Assembly (NCBI GenBank): GCA_904066235.2
Contig: CAJFCV020000003.1
Coordinates: 11,036,001-11,100,000 of the forward strand
Direction: 5' to 3'
Source of the DNA: Bursaphelenchus xylophilus
Lineage: Eukaryota > Nematoda > Chromadorea > Rhabditida > Aphelenchoididae
DNA length: 64,000 nt
The notes beneath the pieces were generated by a model. It saw only the letters and a list, made by a program, of their open reading frames with translations, ran no database searches and was not told the DNA's origin. Shown here piece after piece: positions 52,923-63,980 of this stretch. The translations under genes were made by a program, and so were the position numbers. Within the stretch, counting starts at the first letter, position 1; each line of letters starts with the position of its first letter.

Positions 52923-53077
52923 CCAGTCTGTCGGGAAAATAATGAGCATCCTGTTGCGTAGAAAATCGCATTGCCGCCGAGAAAATGAATTGTGTCGCGA
53001 AAAAATCAAATTTCTTTTGACTTCAGCAACGCCATCGGCGCAGCGACAGGGTGCTCATTATTTTCCCGACAGACTGA
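52923..53077. mobile_element. MITE family A copy joined to a patched-related fragment
   Basis: CCAGTCTGTCGGGAAAATAA on the left and the full inverse on the right. Its right end faces the exon fragment at 53103-53294 at the same distance as in the parent gene. Confidence 0.9.
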
Positions 53078-53102
53078 TAGGTCATCCTTGAATTTTTTGT
53101 AC

Positions 53103-53294
53103 CTGGTATCATAAACAAATCCCCCGTAATGGGAGCTCATGAAAAGCCTTCGTATCCACGCACCTCTCGGCGGATGATTTTTCAGCTTTCGTATGCGCAT
53201 AATCATCTTTGTCGCCTCAATATTTCCATCCTTTCTGAACTTGATGTACGATCTGTACTACGAATAATTATACTCTCATCCTCCAGGAACTTGA
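53103..53294 (-). pseudogene. Patched-related exon 9 fragment
   Basis: On the minus strand it reads [19 protein letters not shown], preceded by [17 protein letters not shown], and matches bases ~62125-62315 of the patched-related gene ([19 protein letters not shown]). The exon-end donor (CCAG|GTAC) and the first 24 intron bases are kept up to the MITE. Homology stops at CTCCAGGAAC (about 53287). It is a fragment, not a gene, 750 bp upstream of the intact gene and in opposite orientation. Confidence 0.85.
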
Positions 53295-53593
53295 AAAATC
53301 ACTCCAGCGACTTTACGAAAAGACTAAAACACAGAGAACGGGACAAAATAAAGACTACAACATTGTGCCTTTGCACAATGAACTCCCGTAAAACAAAACT
53401 AGATGGTGTTTTGTAGTGTGAAGCTCAGATATGGGCCAGATTTTGCACGTCTTCTCTAGAAGAGCTAGTTATCAATCGCCGAGAGTAGTAGCCCGCTCGT
53501 TTCCGTCACAGCCATTTCATGGCTATAAAAATCCATCGTTTCGCAGAATGCGCATGCTTCAAACTTCGCCAACTTCCTATACCAGCTTGATTA

Positions 53594-53744
53594 TATGTCT
53601 GTCGGGAAAATAATTAGCTCTCGGCCATCGAAAATCGCACCGCCGTCGAGAAAATGAATTGTGTCACGGCAAAATCAAATTTCTTTTCACTTCAGCGACA
53701 CGATCGCCCCAGCAACCTTGTGGTCATTATTTTCCCGACATACT
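53594..53744. mobile_element. MITE family A copy upstream of the patched-related gene
   Basis: ATGTCTGTCGGGAAAATAAT on the left, CATTATTTTCCCGACATACT on the right. Confidence 0.88.
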
Positions 53745-54046
53745 TAACAATAAGTCATAAAATCTCAATCCCAAATGACCATCACATTGTCATCGACTCG
53801 CCCTCATATTTTTCGCTGCAAAGTCAGGTGAAGCGCGAGGAATGCGCACGAAATAATAAACGGCGCAGCGGTAATTATTGGATATCCCTTACAATAAAGA
53901 AGGAACGAGGATTCAACCTGAATGCAAACCTCGGAGCGCTGTCTTCACCAGGTGTTTCCGAAGTTTCTACCTCGAGGATTTTTGTGCGTGGATCTATAAC
54001 ATTCTACATGAGGATTTTGTTGATGCGCAAGGAGAACAGTGGATGA

Positions 54047-57000
54047 ATGAGTTTACATCTGGCGGTCTCACAATTTTTTGAGGTGAGTTTTAAGGTGGTA
54101 CTTACTATACAATTATATTAAAAAATTTAGTGGGAAACTCGTGTCGTCACTAAATGGCCATTACTTTTCATTTCAATCCCGATCATCTTTACGGTGTCGA
54201 TCGTAGCACTGGCGGCGTACGATCCACAAATCAACACCTCCAAGCAGAGTTTGGAGATGTTCCTACCGGATCAAATGGAATCGTTGCTGCATTTGCATGA
54301 GGTATTTAATTTTGAACCATATTTTAATTTACAGTGAAAAACTGTATACCACAAACTTCCGTTTAGCAAAACTGGTTTATAAAAAATGTTGTTTTTGTCC
54401 AGGAAAAAACCTTTCAATAACAAACGGATTCGTTGTACAGAGGCTTGGCTTTCCTTTTTTTGACAAGTTTGCTGCTTTCAGTTAATGAAATTATTTCCTC
54501 CTCGTAACGCTCTTCGCGACAGTTATTCTTTATTTGGCTCCAAATTTGTTTATGTTATATATGAAGACACCACCGAGGATGGGAATATCTTGACCGAGAA
54601 GAGGATGAAGGATATTGCTGATGTGCATAAGAATGTGAAAAATGTTGTTACAGTAAGAAATTATTTGTTGACAAGCAATGTTTTTTTAAATTTAGGATAA
54701 GTATCTCAAATATTCTGACTTATGCTACCGAGAAGAGCCAAATGGAACGTGCTTGATTCACCCAATTTTGTATGCATTGGAGGATTCTCAAGCTTTGTTG
54801 GCGACTCAATTCTTAGCAAGGTGAGTGGCGAATTGTTGAAACTCTCAACGATGCTATTATATTTTGACAAAATTCAGCAAGTAGGATTTTGATGAAACTG
54901 ATATACAGTGCTGGACAAAATGATATGACCACCTCAATTTTGCGCTGGCAATTTGTCCATTGTAAATGAATTGCTGTAATATTTGGTGAAAGTGAGTATG
55001 GAGCAATGTAACATGTACACAAAAAGTATCAAAGGATTTCAAAAAGTGCAAGGTGAGTAAAATTTGGAAAAACGTGAAACCGCCAAAAAATCGGCTGGAC
55101 AAAATGATATGAACACGTGGTTTAATTAAATCTTTTACTAATCAACACAATTTAACAAACAATCCTAGTAATGAGTGAGTCCTCCACTGATTACTAGGAC
55201 TGGTATGGGGACACGTTCGGCCAGGTTTAGACGGGTTTGAAGGCGTTAAACCATGTTTGATGCAGAGCTACCCAAACTGGTGATTATCTTCCATTAACGC
55301 TCTCCAAAAGTTTTAAATGACGTTTTTATCATGTGATCTAGACGTGTAATATCCTGTACAAGCCTTCGCTTTTCGCACGAACTCCATGGTGGTCTGGCAG
55401 TGCCGATTCAGCAAACATCCGGTTACCACGTCCAGCTTTGGCGACCCATTTGCTATTTGACCCTGGGGATAGATGTGCTCCTTAGGTTTATAATGCAACC
55501 CTGAGGCTCTTAGAAAGCTGAGAAACCAAGAAAAGTAACCGCTGAAACGATCCCTGCCTTCCGGATGCAACTTTGCCGACCTTCACCTTAATCAGAAAAC
55601 CCGAGTTTTTCAAATGGATTTTGAGCGATGCAAAACGGCTTTCATTCGATGGCCTGTGTTATTTTAGAAGCTACAGCACATCTCATGCAACCTGGGCCAT
55701 CAAATGAACTGTTTTTTTGTCGCTAACGATCCCTTTGAAAAACTTGGTTTTTCTGGTTAAGGGGCACATCGGTGCAGTTGCATCTGCAAAGCTGGGATTG
55801 TTTCAGCGGTTACTTTTCTTGGTTTCTCAGCTTTCTAAGAGTCTCAGGGTTGCATTATAAACCTAAGGACCACATCTATCCCCAGGGTCAAGTAGCAAAT
55901 GGGTCGCCAAAGCTGGACATGGTAACCGGATGTTTTCTGAATCCACACTACCAGACCACCATGGAGTTCGTGCGAAAAGCGAATGCTTGTACAAGTGATT
56001 ACACGTCTAGATCACATGATAAAAACGTCATTTAAAACTTTTGGAGAGCGTTAATGGAAGATAATCACCAGTTTGGGTAGCTCTGCATCAAACATGGTTT
56101 AACGCCTTCAAACCCGTCTAAACCTGGCCGAACGTGTCCCCATACCAGTCCTAGTAATCAGTGGAGGACTCACTCATTACTAGGATTGTTTGTTAAATTG
56201 TGTTGATTAGTAAAAGATTGAATTAAACCACGTGTTCATATCATTTTGTCCAGCCGATTTTTGGCGGTTTCGCGTTTTTCCAAATTTTACTCACCCTGCA
56301 CTTTTTGAAATCCTTTGATACTTTTTGTGTACATGTTACATTGCTCCATACTCACTTTCACCAAATATTACAGCAATTCATTTACAATGGACAAATTGCC
56401 AGCGCAAAATTGAGGTGGTCATATCATTTTGTCCAGCAGTGTATGCAAAACCCTCTTTGCAGAAACGTCCGAAATTTTTAGACCAAAAGTCGGCCAAAAT
56501 ATGACATCTGTTGCAAAATGAGCCATGAAAGGTTTCATGTCTATGGTAAAGCAACTAATTTTTTTATTTTGTAGTCCTATTGCCTTTATTTTACAAGGAA
56601 AGTACTTTTATGGGGGCTCCTACTTTTTGACGGGACATATCTCGAAAAATCAGAAAAAATGTGCTGATCAAGAATATATAGATCTTAGCTGCCCATTTTA
56701 GGTTTTTAGGGGTGAAAACTCAGTCGGAAGTTGACTTAAAGTCCTATATAAACCCCTTTTCGCTTAATTTTTTCAAAGGTTTGCAATTTTTATTTTGGCT
56801 TAAAATGGTGTTTATTGAGTTTCTAAGACGTAATAAGACAGTCTTGGCCCAAAAATTTATTTTTCCGACCTTCAACTTCAAAAAAGTTGATTCAGCCCAA
56901 AAGGGAAACCGAACCTGTGCGGCGTCCCCCTCTTGATTCCCAGACTACGGCACTAACCACTCGGCCACACCGCTCTCTTCCGAAGGAAGAGATCGAGTGC

Positions 57001-60000
57001 TCTTTTTATCGTTTCGAATGTCTGCCTTTTGTAGGGAAATTAAACCAGTTTTTGGGCATTTTCACCCTTAAAAAACTAAAATGGGCAGCTAAGATTTATA
57101 TATCCTTGATCAGCGCATTTTTTCTGATTTTTTGAGATATGTCCCGTCAAAAAGTAGGAGCCCCCATAAAAGTACTTTCCTTGTTAAATGGGTGTTTCTA
57201 GGCATTGGGAGTGAAAAGTTATGGCCAAAACGCGTTTTTGATAGTCTTTCGCCTACTTCTATTTCTTTTTTATTTTCTTCACGTGAGTGAAATAGACCCC
57301 TGATTCTAGAGGCATAAAACTTTTTTAAGGCCACAAACAAACTCTCTAAAATTTAGACAGTAATTTTGCTGACAAAAGACGTTTTAATACTGTGAGTTGC
57401 CCTCTCAAAAACTCTGCCTTCACCATTACGGTTAGGCCTCTTGAAACATCTCTAAAGTCACCCTTTTTCTCTGCACAACTATTACTAACATATTTCCCGA
57501 GTGTTTTACACATTTCTTTCGCTCTCTGAATCCCAAACTTCTTCTATTCCCGACGCTGCTGGTCTCAGTTTTAGTCTACCCGTCTCTGTTTCCATGTTTC
57601 AAACAGTTTCTCCGGCTGTTCGCCTTTCGCCTTGACACAGCGCCGCCGCGTTTTTTATACGCGCGCTCCGCAAGTGTCCTTTGCACTTTTCTCGCCCAAA
57701 CTTCGTTCCATTGCACTCTTACCGAGGCGGAGTGTCCTTTAAAATAAGAGTACAGAAGTCGCGGTTAATAGTGCATCGCCAAAAGTACAACGCCCGATCT
57801 AAGAGTGCGGCGGAGAGTGCGGGGAAAGGACGGATACAAAAAAATGTTGGGCGAAGGAATTGCGAGGAAGCATTGTTAATTTGGGGAGGGCGGAAAGGAG
57901 GGAATACCATATGGAAAGATGGAGAAATTAAGAGGAAAGGAGAGGGATAATGCGTAAATTTTTAGGGAGAGAAGTCAGAGAAAATTGATGTGATATTACG
58001 GTAGATGATAAGAGCTACAAAAGTACAGTAAAAGAGAAATAGCTTCAAAAAAATAAAACAAAGAATGTCTGTCGGCAAAATAATGAGCACTCTGTCGCAT
58101 CGAAAATCGTATCGCCGATGAGAAAATGAAATTTGTCGACACATACTCAGATTTCATTTCGCCTCAGCGACGCGATTGGCGCAGCGATATTCGCCCCATT
58201 ATTTTCCGGGCAGACTGATAAGATCAAAAGTTTGCGATCCTTTCAGACAGCCTCCGAGATGACGTTTGTAGTAGAGCCCTCGTACAACGAACTCCCATAC
58301 AACGAAATCTAAGAAATTCTCTGTATACATATACCAGGGAATTTCTGAGATCCCAAAAGTATATCGTAGGCCAAAAAATGAACCTCCAAAAAAGAAGACT
58401 CTTCTATAAAAAATAGATTTTATGTAGGATCACTTGTGATTTTTTGTAGGTTTTACTGTATATTTATTTGTTTTTTCAGTCTGTCGGGAAATAAAGAGCA
58501 CCATGTCGTTGCTCGGATAGTGTCGTTGAACAGCTTGATTTTGCCGTGACATAATTCGTTTTCTCGGCGGCAATGCGATTTTGGAAGCGACAGATTGCTC
58601 ATTATTTTCCCGACAGACTGATATAGAAGCGTTATTGGTAACGTTATTTCCGTTTTTTAGCTCTTCTTCCTTGATGTGAGCTGTACAGAATCTTCTTTAA
58701 TCCGATAACACTGTCAAAATTATCGATTACGAATGACTAACAAACCAATTGTCTTCTTGTGTTTTATGCCTGAAACTTCTCAACTGTTTCCTCGTTCCGA
58801 AGCCCGTTGCCCTTCGCCCTCCTTGTTTCGTATTGTTCTCTCGCCTTCTTCTAATCTCGTTTCCCCCATCGCCCCTGTCTGCAATGAAAAAATTCGTTTT
58901 TTATACACTCGCACTTTTCGCATGCACTTTTAAAACCGCCGTCTGCACTTTTAGTCGCGACTTTGTACTTTTACATAAGAGTGCAAACGTTTCGATAAGA
59001 GTGCATGCACTAGGATAAAAGGGCAAGATTAGGGTGCGACCAAAAAAAGGGAGAAGGCGTGTGCAAAAAAACGCGGCGAGAACGAAAAAAATGTTTCAAA
59101 AATAGAAAACGGAAGGCGTTCGAAAGTGCAGGAAAACGATTCAATTGATCTTCGGAGAGGCGGGGCAAACATTGGGGGCTATAAAAGCGGCGAGGAATGT
59201 GGCGACGAGCTGATGTTCAACGTTTTTTAGATAACTAGAAGAAAGTTTCTCAAAAAATTTCTCGGGGCTTATAAACTTGCGTGTTCAGAAGATAGGTCGC
59301 GATCACACCGGTATAAAACGGCCAGTGGCATAAACAACGACTGTATAGGGTTAGCAGCACTTCCTAAAGCATTAACAAAAATTTCGGGAATTGTAAAAGT
59401 TCTCGCAGCGGAAAAAATCCAGAAAATCCGTCATCCGAATTGCGGATTGCAATAGCTCGGAACCTAATTTTTTATGCGTACTGTAGGAAGTGCTCCTAGC
59501 CAAATACAGCCACTGTTTATACCGCTGCCACCTTCTAGACGGGTGTCATCATGACATATTTTCTGGACACACGAAGATTTGTAAATCCCGAGCCATATAC
59601 GTGTAAAAACTGCAGATTCAAAAAACAACAATTTATCGAAAGTTATTATATTTAATACAATACCACGGCAACCCGACGTATTTTTTGGATCTTTTACACG
59701 ATATGTCGATTAAGTATCCATTGAAATCAAACCAACGTCACAAAAGAATGTTTCGTGGGGGGTTTTCAGTGGAAAACGTTTTTCTCGAAATTCTTTTTTT
59801 TTGTCAATTGTGACACTTCGTTTGGACGAAACTCCAAAGCGGGCGGGGCATGTTTCGTCAACTTCAGGTTGCCATGCAAAGGGATCCTAAAAATTTCTTA
59901 GTTCTTTGCGATTTGTTGCACATTTGTTCTGCTCCATGAGCTCAGTGAATTTTGCAACCATTTTTCAGATACCCATTCATCAAAATCTCAAATGCTACGA

Positions 60001-63000
60001 TCGACAATGCCGTTGTGTTTGGTGGTGTTACCTTATCCAATAAAACCGCCGATAAATACGGGAATCGGCCGATCGAAAGAGCTCGAGCAGTTAGATTGGT
60101 TTACGTTTTGTCTCCGGTAAACGAAGCGGACGAATGGATAAATCAGTTTATAAAGGCAATGCGAAACTTGCAGTATGAAGACGCGAACATATTTTTTACA
60201 AGTTCGAAAGCATTGCCCGACGAAATGCAACGGAATGGAGAGGTAAATAATGGTTGAAATGGAATAAAAATTCGGTAAACATCAAAGAACAAAAAACCTC
60301 TGTACAACAAACTTTTATGCAACAAAAACGGCATGTAACAAAAAATTTCAGAGGCTATAAAGGCAAATATTAGGCAGAAATAAGCATCCTTACAACAAAG
60401 GCTTTCCAAAACAAAAAAATTTTTTTTGATCAATTACATTTCGCTGTATGGAGGTTACACTGTACTTTATTGCAGCTCTTAATCCCCTGGATGCCGTGGA
60501 TGGTAACAATTTTGATTATTTTCTGCGCCTTGATTTGCTTCACATCTGATTGCATCCGCTCTCAGCCATTCATTGGATTATCAGCCATGTTCAACGCCTT
60601 TCTAGCGGTTTGTGCCGCAATTGCAACTCTAATCTACGTGCAGTATCCATTCCTGCACATGATACTGATCATGCCGTTTTTGATTATCTGTAAGTCATCG
60701 TCTAATGCCTTGGTTTGGAAGCTTAGACATGCAACAAATATACATATGATAAAAAGTCAATGCCCTTTTCAGCCATTGGTGTTGACAACATGTTTCTAAT
60801 GCTCAAGTCTTGGCGGCTGACTTGTGATAGCTATCATGGTCGACTCTCCAAGGCTTCACAAAGCGACGAAGTTTTGGTCTATTCTATTACCGAGGTGTCT
60901 GTATCGTTAATGATCACTTCTCTCACTGATGGCTTCTCGTTTTTAGTTGGAAGTTTGTCAGATTTCATCGCAGTCCGTAAGTCCTTCCTAGTTCTATTCA
61001 GCGGAATCTCTGTACAAAGGACTTCCGTGGGAAAAAACCTGTCTATTACAAACAGTTTTTAAGACCCCAAGGGTCAATTTTAGGCCATAAGAAACCTGCT
61101 TACAACAAAGATTTTCTAAGGCGTTCTATCGCTTTAAATTCGTTATAGAGGGGTTTTACTCTTTGTCACGTTGATTTTCAGGCGTCTTCTGCGTCTACTG
61201 TTCCCTGGCCATCTTATACATGTTCCTCTTCCAAATCACCTTACTCACCGGACTAATGGTACTTCATGGTCGCCGAGAAGTTGTTCAACGACATTGCCTA
61301 ACCTTCCTCAAATGCAAATCTACTCCGTTGAAACATGAGGATGCGTATAAACAAATAGGAAACAGTAAATACGACGATGGACTTTATACAGCCATCAGTA
61401 AGAAGAAACATGTCGAGCTTGATCATTTGGAGAGGAGTGATGTTTGGAGCCGGCTGACGCGATTTTATCAAAAACCACAGGTCAAATTCCTGGGATTGGT
61501 TTGCTACATTGGATATCTTGCAGTGGCGTTAAACTTTCTGCTACAGTTGCCATTAGGTAAACAAGACTTTTTTATGCGTACAAGGAAAGTGTTTGACTTT
61601 GGGCCAGCATGATGAGAATTATTAGTCAGTCGAGAAAATAATGTGGATATCGCCTGTAATCGTTTTGCGACGGCAAGCCGCGACTAGGAATTTGATGCGC
61701 TTTTGCAACGGCATTTTTTTGCGACAAATCCACATCATTTTACCGACAGACTGATATGTCTTTGGTTACAATGCAAAATTTTAAGAAAATCTGAATGCCC
61801 CACCTCAAGGACATCCCTTATTAAACCAACGTATCTTCAGGCCTCGACCTAAAACTTCTAACCCCTGACAACTCATACGCCGCTCTCGAAATCCGTGCCC
61901 AAGAGCGGCTATTCGCTGACTACGGCGCCTTCTGTTTCGCTGTGATCAAAACAAAAAAGTTGGAGCTCCACAAAAGCAGTGAACGTCAAAAACTGCTCAA
62001 ATTCTACAGTATCCTAACAAAAGGAGGGCTGGTTTCGCCGGGCGAGTTTTGGCTAGAACAGTTCGCAAATTTCACAGAAAATGGCGATTTCCACACCGAA
62101 AAGCTGTTCATGAAGACGGTGATCAAGTTCTTGGAGGATGAGAGATATTCCAAGTACAGGTCGGACATCAAATTCGGAAAGGATGGAAGTATTGAGGCGA
62201 TCAAGATGATTATGCGGATACGGAAGCTGGGCGCTGAAAATGATCCGCCGAGAGCGGCGTGGATGCGAAGGCTCTTCAAGAGTTCGCATTACGATGGATT
62301 TGTTTATGATACCAGGTACGACAAAGCCGTAGATGACCTATCAGTCTGTCGGGAAAATAATGAGCACAATGTTGCTGCGCCCATCGTGTCGCTGAAGTGA
62401 AAAGAAATTTGATTTTGCCGCGACGCAATTCATTTTCTCGGCGGCGATTCTTTTTTCGATGCGACAGAATGCTCATTATTTTTCCGACAGACTGATAATT
62501 ACCCTATAATTGTAATCTCTAACCTTCCAAATTTTAGTTTCCTCCTGGTTGATCAACAAGCCACAACCCTTCAAAATGTCATAGCCAATGTTGCGATAGC
62601 GGTTCTTGTTATGCTTACCGTAGCGATTCTCCTGATCCCTCGACCGATCTCAGCACTGGCAATCGCTTTTTGCATTATTTCGATTAATGTCGGGGTTGTT
62701 GGAGGGCTTTCGGCGGTTGGAACAAGGCTTGATATCATTTCTATGATCACAATTGTAATGAGTATCGGGTTCTCGGTGGACTACGCTACGCATATCACCT
62801 TTCACTACCTGATTTCACAAAATGATCGGCTAAAAGTGAGTTCACAAAGAGATACAGAAACGGACCTGATCCAATGGCAAAAAAGCGTACCATTTTGGAT
62901 CCGGGAAGCATCAAAAAAGTAGCAAAATACTTCCCTCTCCAAGTGTAAAAACTACAATTTCAAAAGCTCTTTTTATGAGTGAAAGGGCGCGCTCTTCAAA

Positions 63001-63980
63001 ACGAAGCTTTTTAGTTGGAGAGGGAGGCATTTTGACACATTTTTTGATACTTCCTGGATGCAAAATGGTACATTTTTTCCATTGGATAAGGTGCGTCACT
63101 GTATCTGAGTTCTCCACTGGACATCATTAACGACATCTAACTTTATTATCAATGTAAATTTACGTATTCCCCTTTCAGCAAGCCCTAGAAGTGGTTGCCT
63201 TTCCAATCATCCAAGCTGCCACCTCCACCTTGGTCGGTGTCGCGATTCTTGGCGTAGTGCCGTCCTATATGATACGGACATTTGTTCTGACCGTCGTTTT
63301 TGTTGTGATAATTGGACTAGTCCATGCAATTTTCTTTTTACCGATCTTGTTGGGTACTGTGGTCCCGGACAGTGAGTTCATCCGGCCGTACGAAGCCGAG
63401 AAGCCGGTGTTCCATTTTGAGGACCCGCAAGTCATGGAGTTTCAAAAGGTCGGTTATTTTGAAGATTTTGGTGTCTCAGTCTGTCGGGAAAATAATGTAG
63501 GTTTGGCGTAGCAAAATGTCTATTAGTATCGTCGTGGGTCGCTCATCAAATCTCCAGCTAGCCGTTGCAAAGAAATGGGCGATTTTAGGGAGGCGACGAA
63601 TCCACATTATTTTCCCGACAGACTGATGGCAGAGCGTCTCACGTCAAACTGAGGAGCCCGGTGACCGGAATAGACCCTTCGCTATCGGTTTTTTACACTT
63701 CGTCTTGATTTCGCAGAGAAGGAGAGAAAAAAGACACACGAAAGCGTACTTTCTCGCCCCAAAAATTCCCCATTTCTTCCCCGACGAAACGTTTTTTCGC
63801 GTCTGTTTTTGGGGAATTATCAATCCATTCACCGGACTGTTTTAGCTTATCTCAGTTTGACGTGCGTCTAGCAATGAAAGTTTTTCCTCATAGCCTTTTT
63901 ACTGTAACTTGTCATTACAGGCGCCATACGCCACAATAAAGCGACTGGACTGCTATATCGAAGAGAAATGGAAGTTTTAA
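54047..63980 (+). CDS. Patched-related (PTR/PTCHD-type) membrane protein, 12 exons
   Basis: Exons are 54047-54082, 54131-54301, 54482-54652, 54696-54820, 59969-60242, 60476-60689, 60773-60976, 61182-61556, 61841-62315, 62538-62835, 63179-63448 and 63921-63980 (first two boundaries within one base). Phases agree and the product is 890 residues. An in-frame TGA lies before the start. The N-terminus has [12 protein letters not shown] then the first membrane segment (~20-42). An extracellular loop follows, then the sterol-sensing-type bundle (exons 6-8) with the PTR hallmark [12 protein letters not shown] (~332). A second loop (exons 8-9) precedes the second bundle with [10 protein letters not shown] (~760), the conserved Asp region that in RND proteins serves ion-driven transport. 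Nematode PTR proteins act in moulting, cuticle and lipid traffic. The family is large and I cannot assign the specific orthologue. Intron 4 is 5.1 kb and full of palindromes. Confidence 0.92.
54340..54470. mobile_element. MITE family E copy
   Basis: Starts near ACAGTGAAAAACTGTATACC and ends with TTCGTTGTACAGAGGCTTGG. It fills most of patched-related intron 2, stopping just before the acceptor of exon 3. Confidence 0.55.
54906..56441. mobile_element. 1.5 kb palindromic Tc1-like element
   Basis: The ends CAGTGCTGGACAAAATGATA and a near-perfect inverse are flanked by TA. The two arms of about 730 bp match over nearly their whole length and meet near 55670. Each arm carries a remnant with features of a Tc1-type transposase: [16 protein letters not shown] then MVTGCFLN, placed like the GGGSVMVWGCF region. 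It cannot encode an active enzyme. It lies in intron 4 of the patched-related gene. Confidence 0.88.
56592..57185. mobile_element. Palindromic element with tRNA-like core
   Basis: ACAAGGAAAGTACTTTTATG and its inverse bound two arms of about 110-150 bp, which share GGGGCTCCTACTTTTTGACG and ATATCTCGAAAAATCAGAAA. Between them lies a tRNA-like sequence (56895-56975). Remnants of family B (56449-56590) precede it. Confidence 0.82.
56895..56975 (-). pseudogene. tRNA-like sequence (Ser/Leu-type), degenerate
   Basis: The minus strand has GTGTGGCCGAGTGGTTAG, a good A box, and ACAGGTTCGGTTTCCC, a near-consensus B box, about 45 bases apart with a long variable region. The acceptor stem does not pair and the anticodon stem is poor, so a working tRNA is unlikely. 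It could still act as a Pol III promoter, as in SINEs. Confidence 0.65.
57186..58063. other. Intron 4 of the patched-related gene, no gene seen
   Basis: There is a loosely inverted-repeat stretch (57560-57960) rich in AGTGCA and GCGGCG words that resembles 58770-59130. No supported coding sequence was found. Confidence 0.45.
58064..58218. mobile_element. MITE family A copy
   Basis: ATGTCTGTCGGCAAAATAAT on the left, CATTATTTTCCGGGCAGACT on the right. Confidence 0.88.
58265..58462. mobile_element. MITE family E copy
   Basis: CCCTCGTACAACGAACTCCC on the left and TTTTTGTAGGTTTTACTGTA on the right. The centre GAATTTCTGAGATCCCA matches the copy at 50340 in inverse. Confidence 0.6.
58476..58621. 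mobile_element. MITE family A copy
   Basis: TCAGTCTGTCGGGAAATAAA on the left, ATTATTTTCCCGACAGACTG on the right. Confidence 0.9.
58770..59130. repeat. Degenerate inverted repeat with AGAGTGCA words
   Basis: TCGCACTTTTCGCATGCACT answers ATAAGAGTGCATGCACT, and further weak inverted matches surround it. It resembles 57560-57960. Its origin is unclear. Confidence 0.45.
59300..59535. repeat. Degenerate palindrome
   Basis: CAGCACTTCCTAAAGC near 59350 is answered by AGGAAGTGCTCCTAGC near 59486. CCGGTATAAAACGGCCAGTG is likewise answered by CACTGTTTATACCGCTG. The arms are about 60-70 bp. Confidence 0.6.
60285..60472. mobile_element. MITE family E copy
   Basis: AAAAACCTCTGTACAACAAA on the left, TTCGCTGTATGGAGGTTACA on the right. 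It nearly fills intron 5, ending at the exon 6 acceptor. Confidence 0.65.
61005..61155. mobile_element. MITE family E copy
   Basis: GGAATCTCTGTACAAAGGAC on the left, TTCGTTATAGAGGGGTTTTA on the right. It occupies most of intron 7. Confidence 0.6.
61624..61754. mobile_element. MITE family A, second interior type
   Basis: GTCAGTCGAGAAAATAATGT on the left, CATCATTTTACCGACAGACT on the right. It lies in intron 8. Confidence 0.85.
62341..62494. mobile_element. MITE family A copy in patched-related intron 9
   Basis: TCAGTCTGTCGGGAAAATAA and its inverse are present. It starts only 25 bases after the donor of exon 9. This is the arrangement repeated at 1087-1330 and 52923-53294. Confidence 0.93.
62854..63101. 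mobile_element. Palindromic MITE family C copy
   Basis: CAGAAACGGACCTGATCCAA and its inverse, with TA on both flanks. It lies in intron 10. Confidence 0.85.
63477..63626. mobile_element. MITE family A, second interior type
   Basis: TCAGTCTGTCGGGAAAATAA and its inverse. The interior contains CATCAAATCTCCAGCTAGCC and GCAAAGAAATGGGCG. It lies in intron 11. Confidence 0.9.
63639..63864. mobile_element. MITE family D, second copy
   Basis: The inverted ends are CACGTCAAACTGAG and CTCAGTTTGACGTG, and the interior is nearly identical to 17009-17234. The flanks are CGTCT on both sides, a 5 bp duplication. It lies 13 bases after a family A MITE in intron 11. Confidence 0.8.

Noticed and set aside
57681..57950. 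89-residue frame in patched-related intron 4
   Set aside because: It overlaps a degenerate inverted repeat that also occurs near 58770-59130, and has no protein-like pattern.
62316..62400. Extension of patched-related exon 9 into [17 protein letters not shown]
   Set aside because: The donor AG|GTACGA at 62315 joins exon 10 in phase, and the extension reads into the MITE left end. The same CRENNEH string appears wherever a MITE end is translated.
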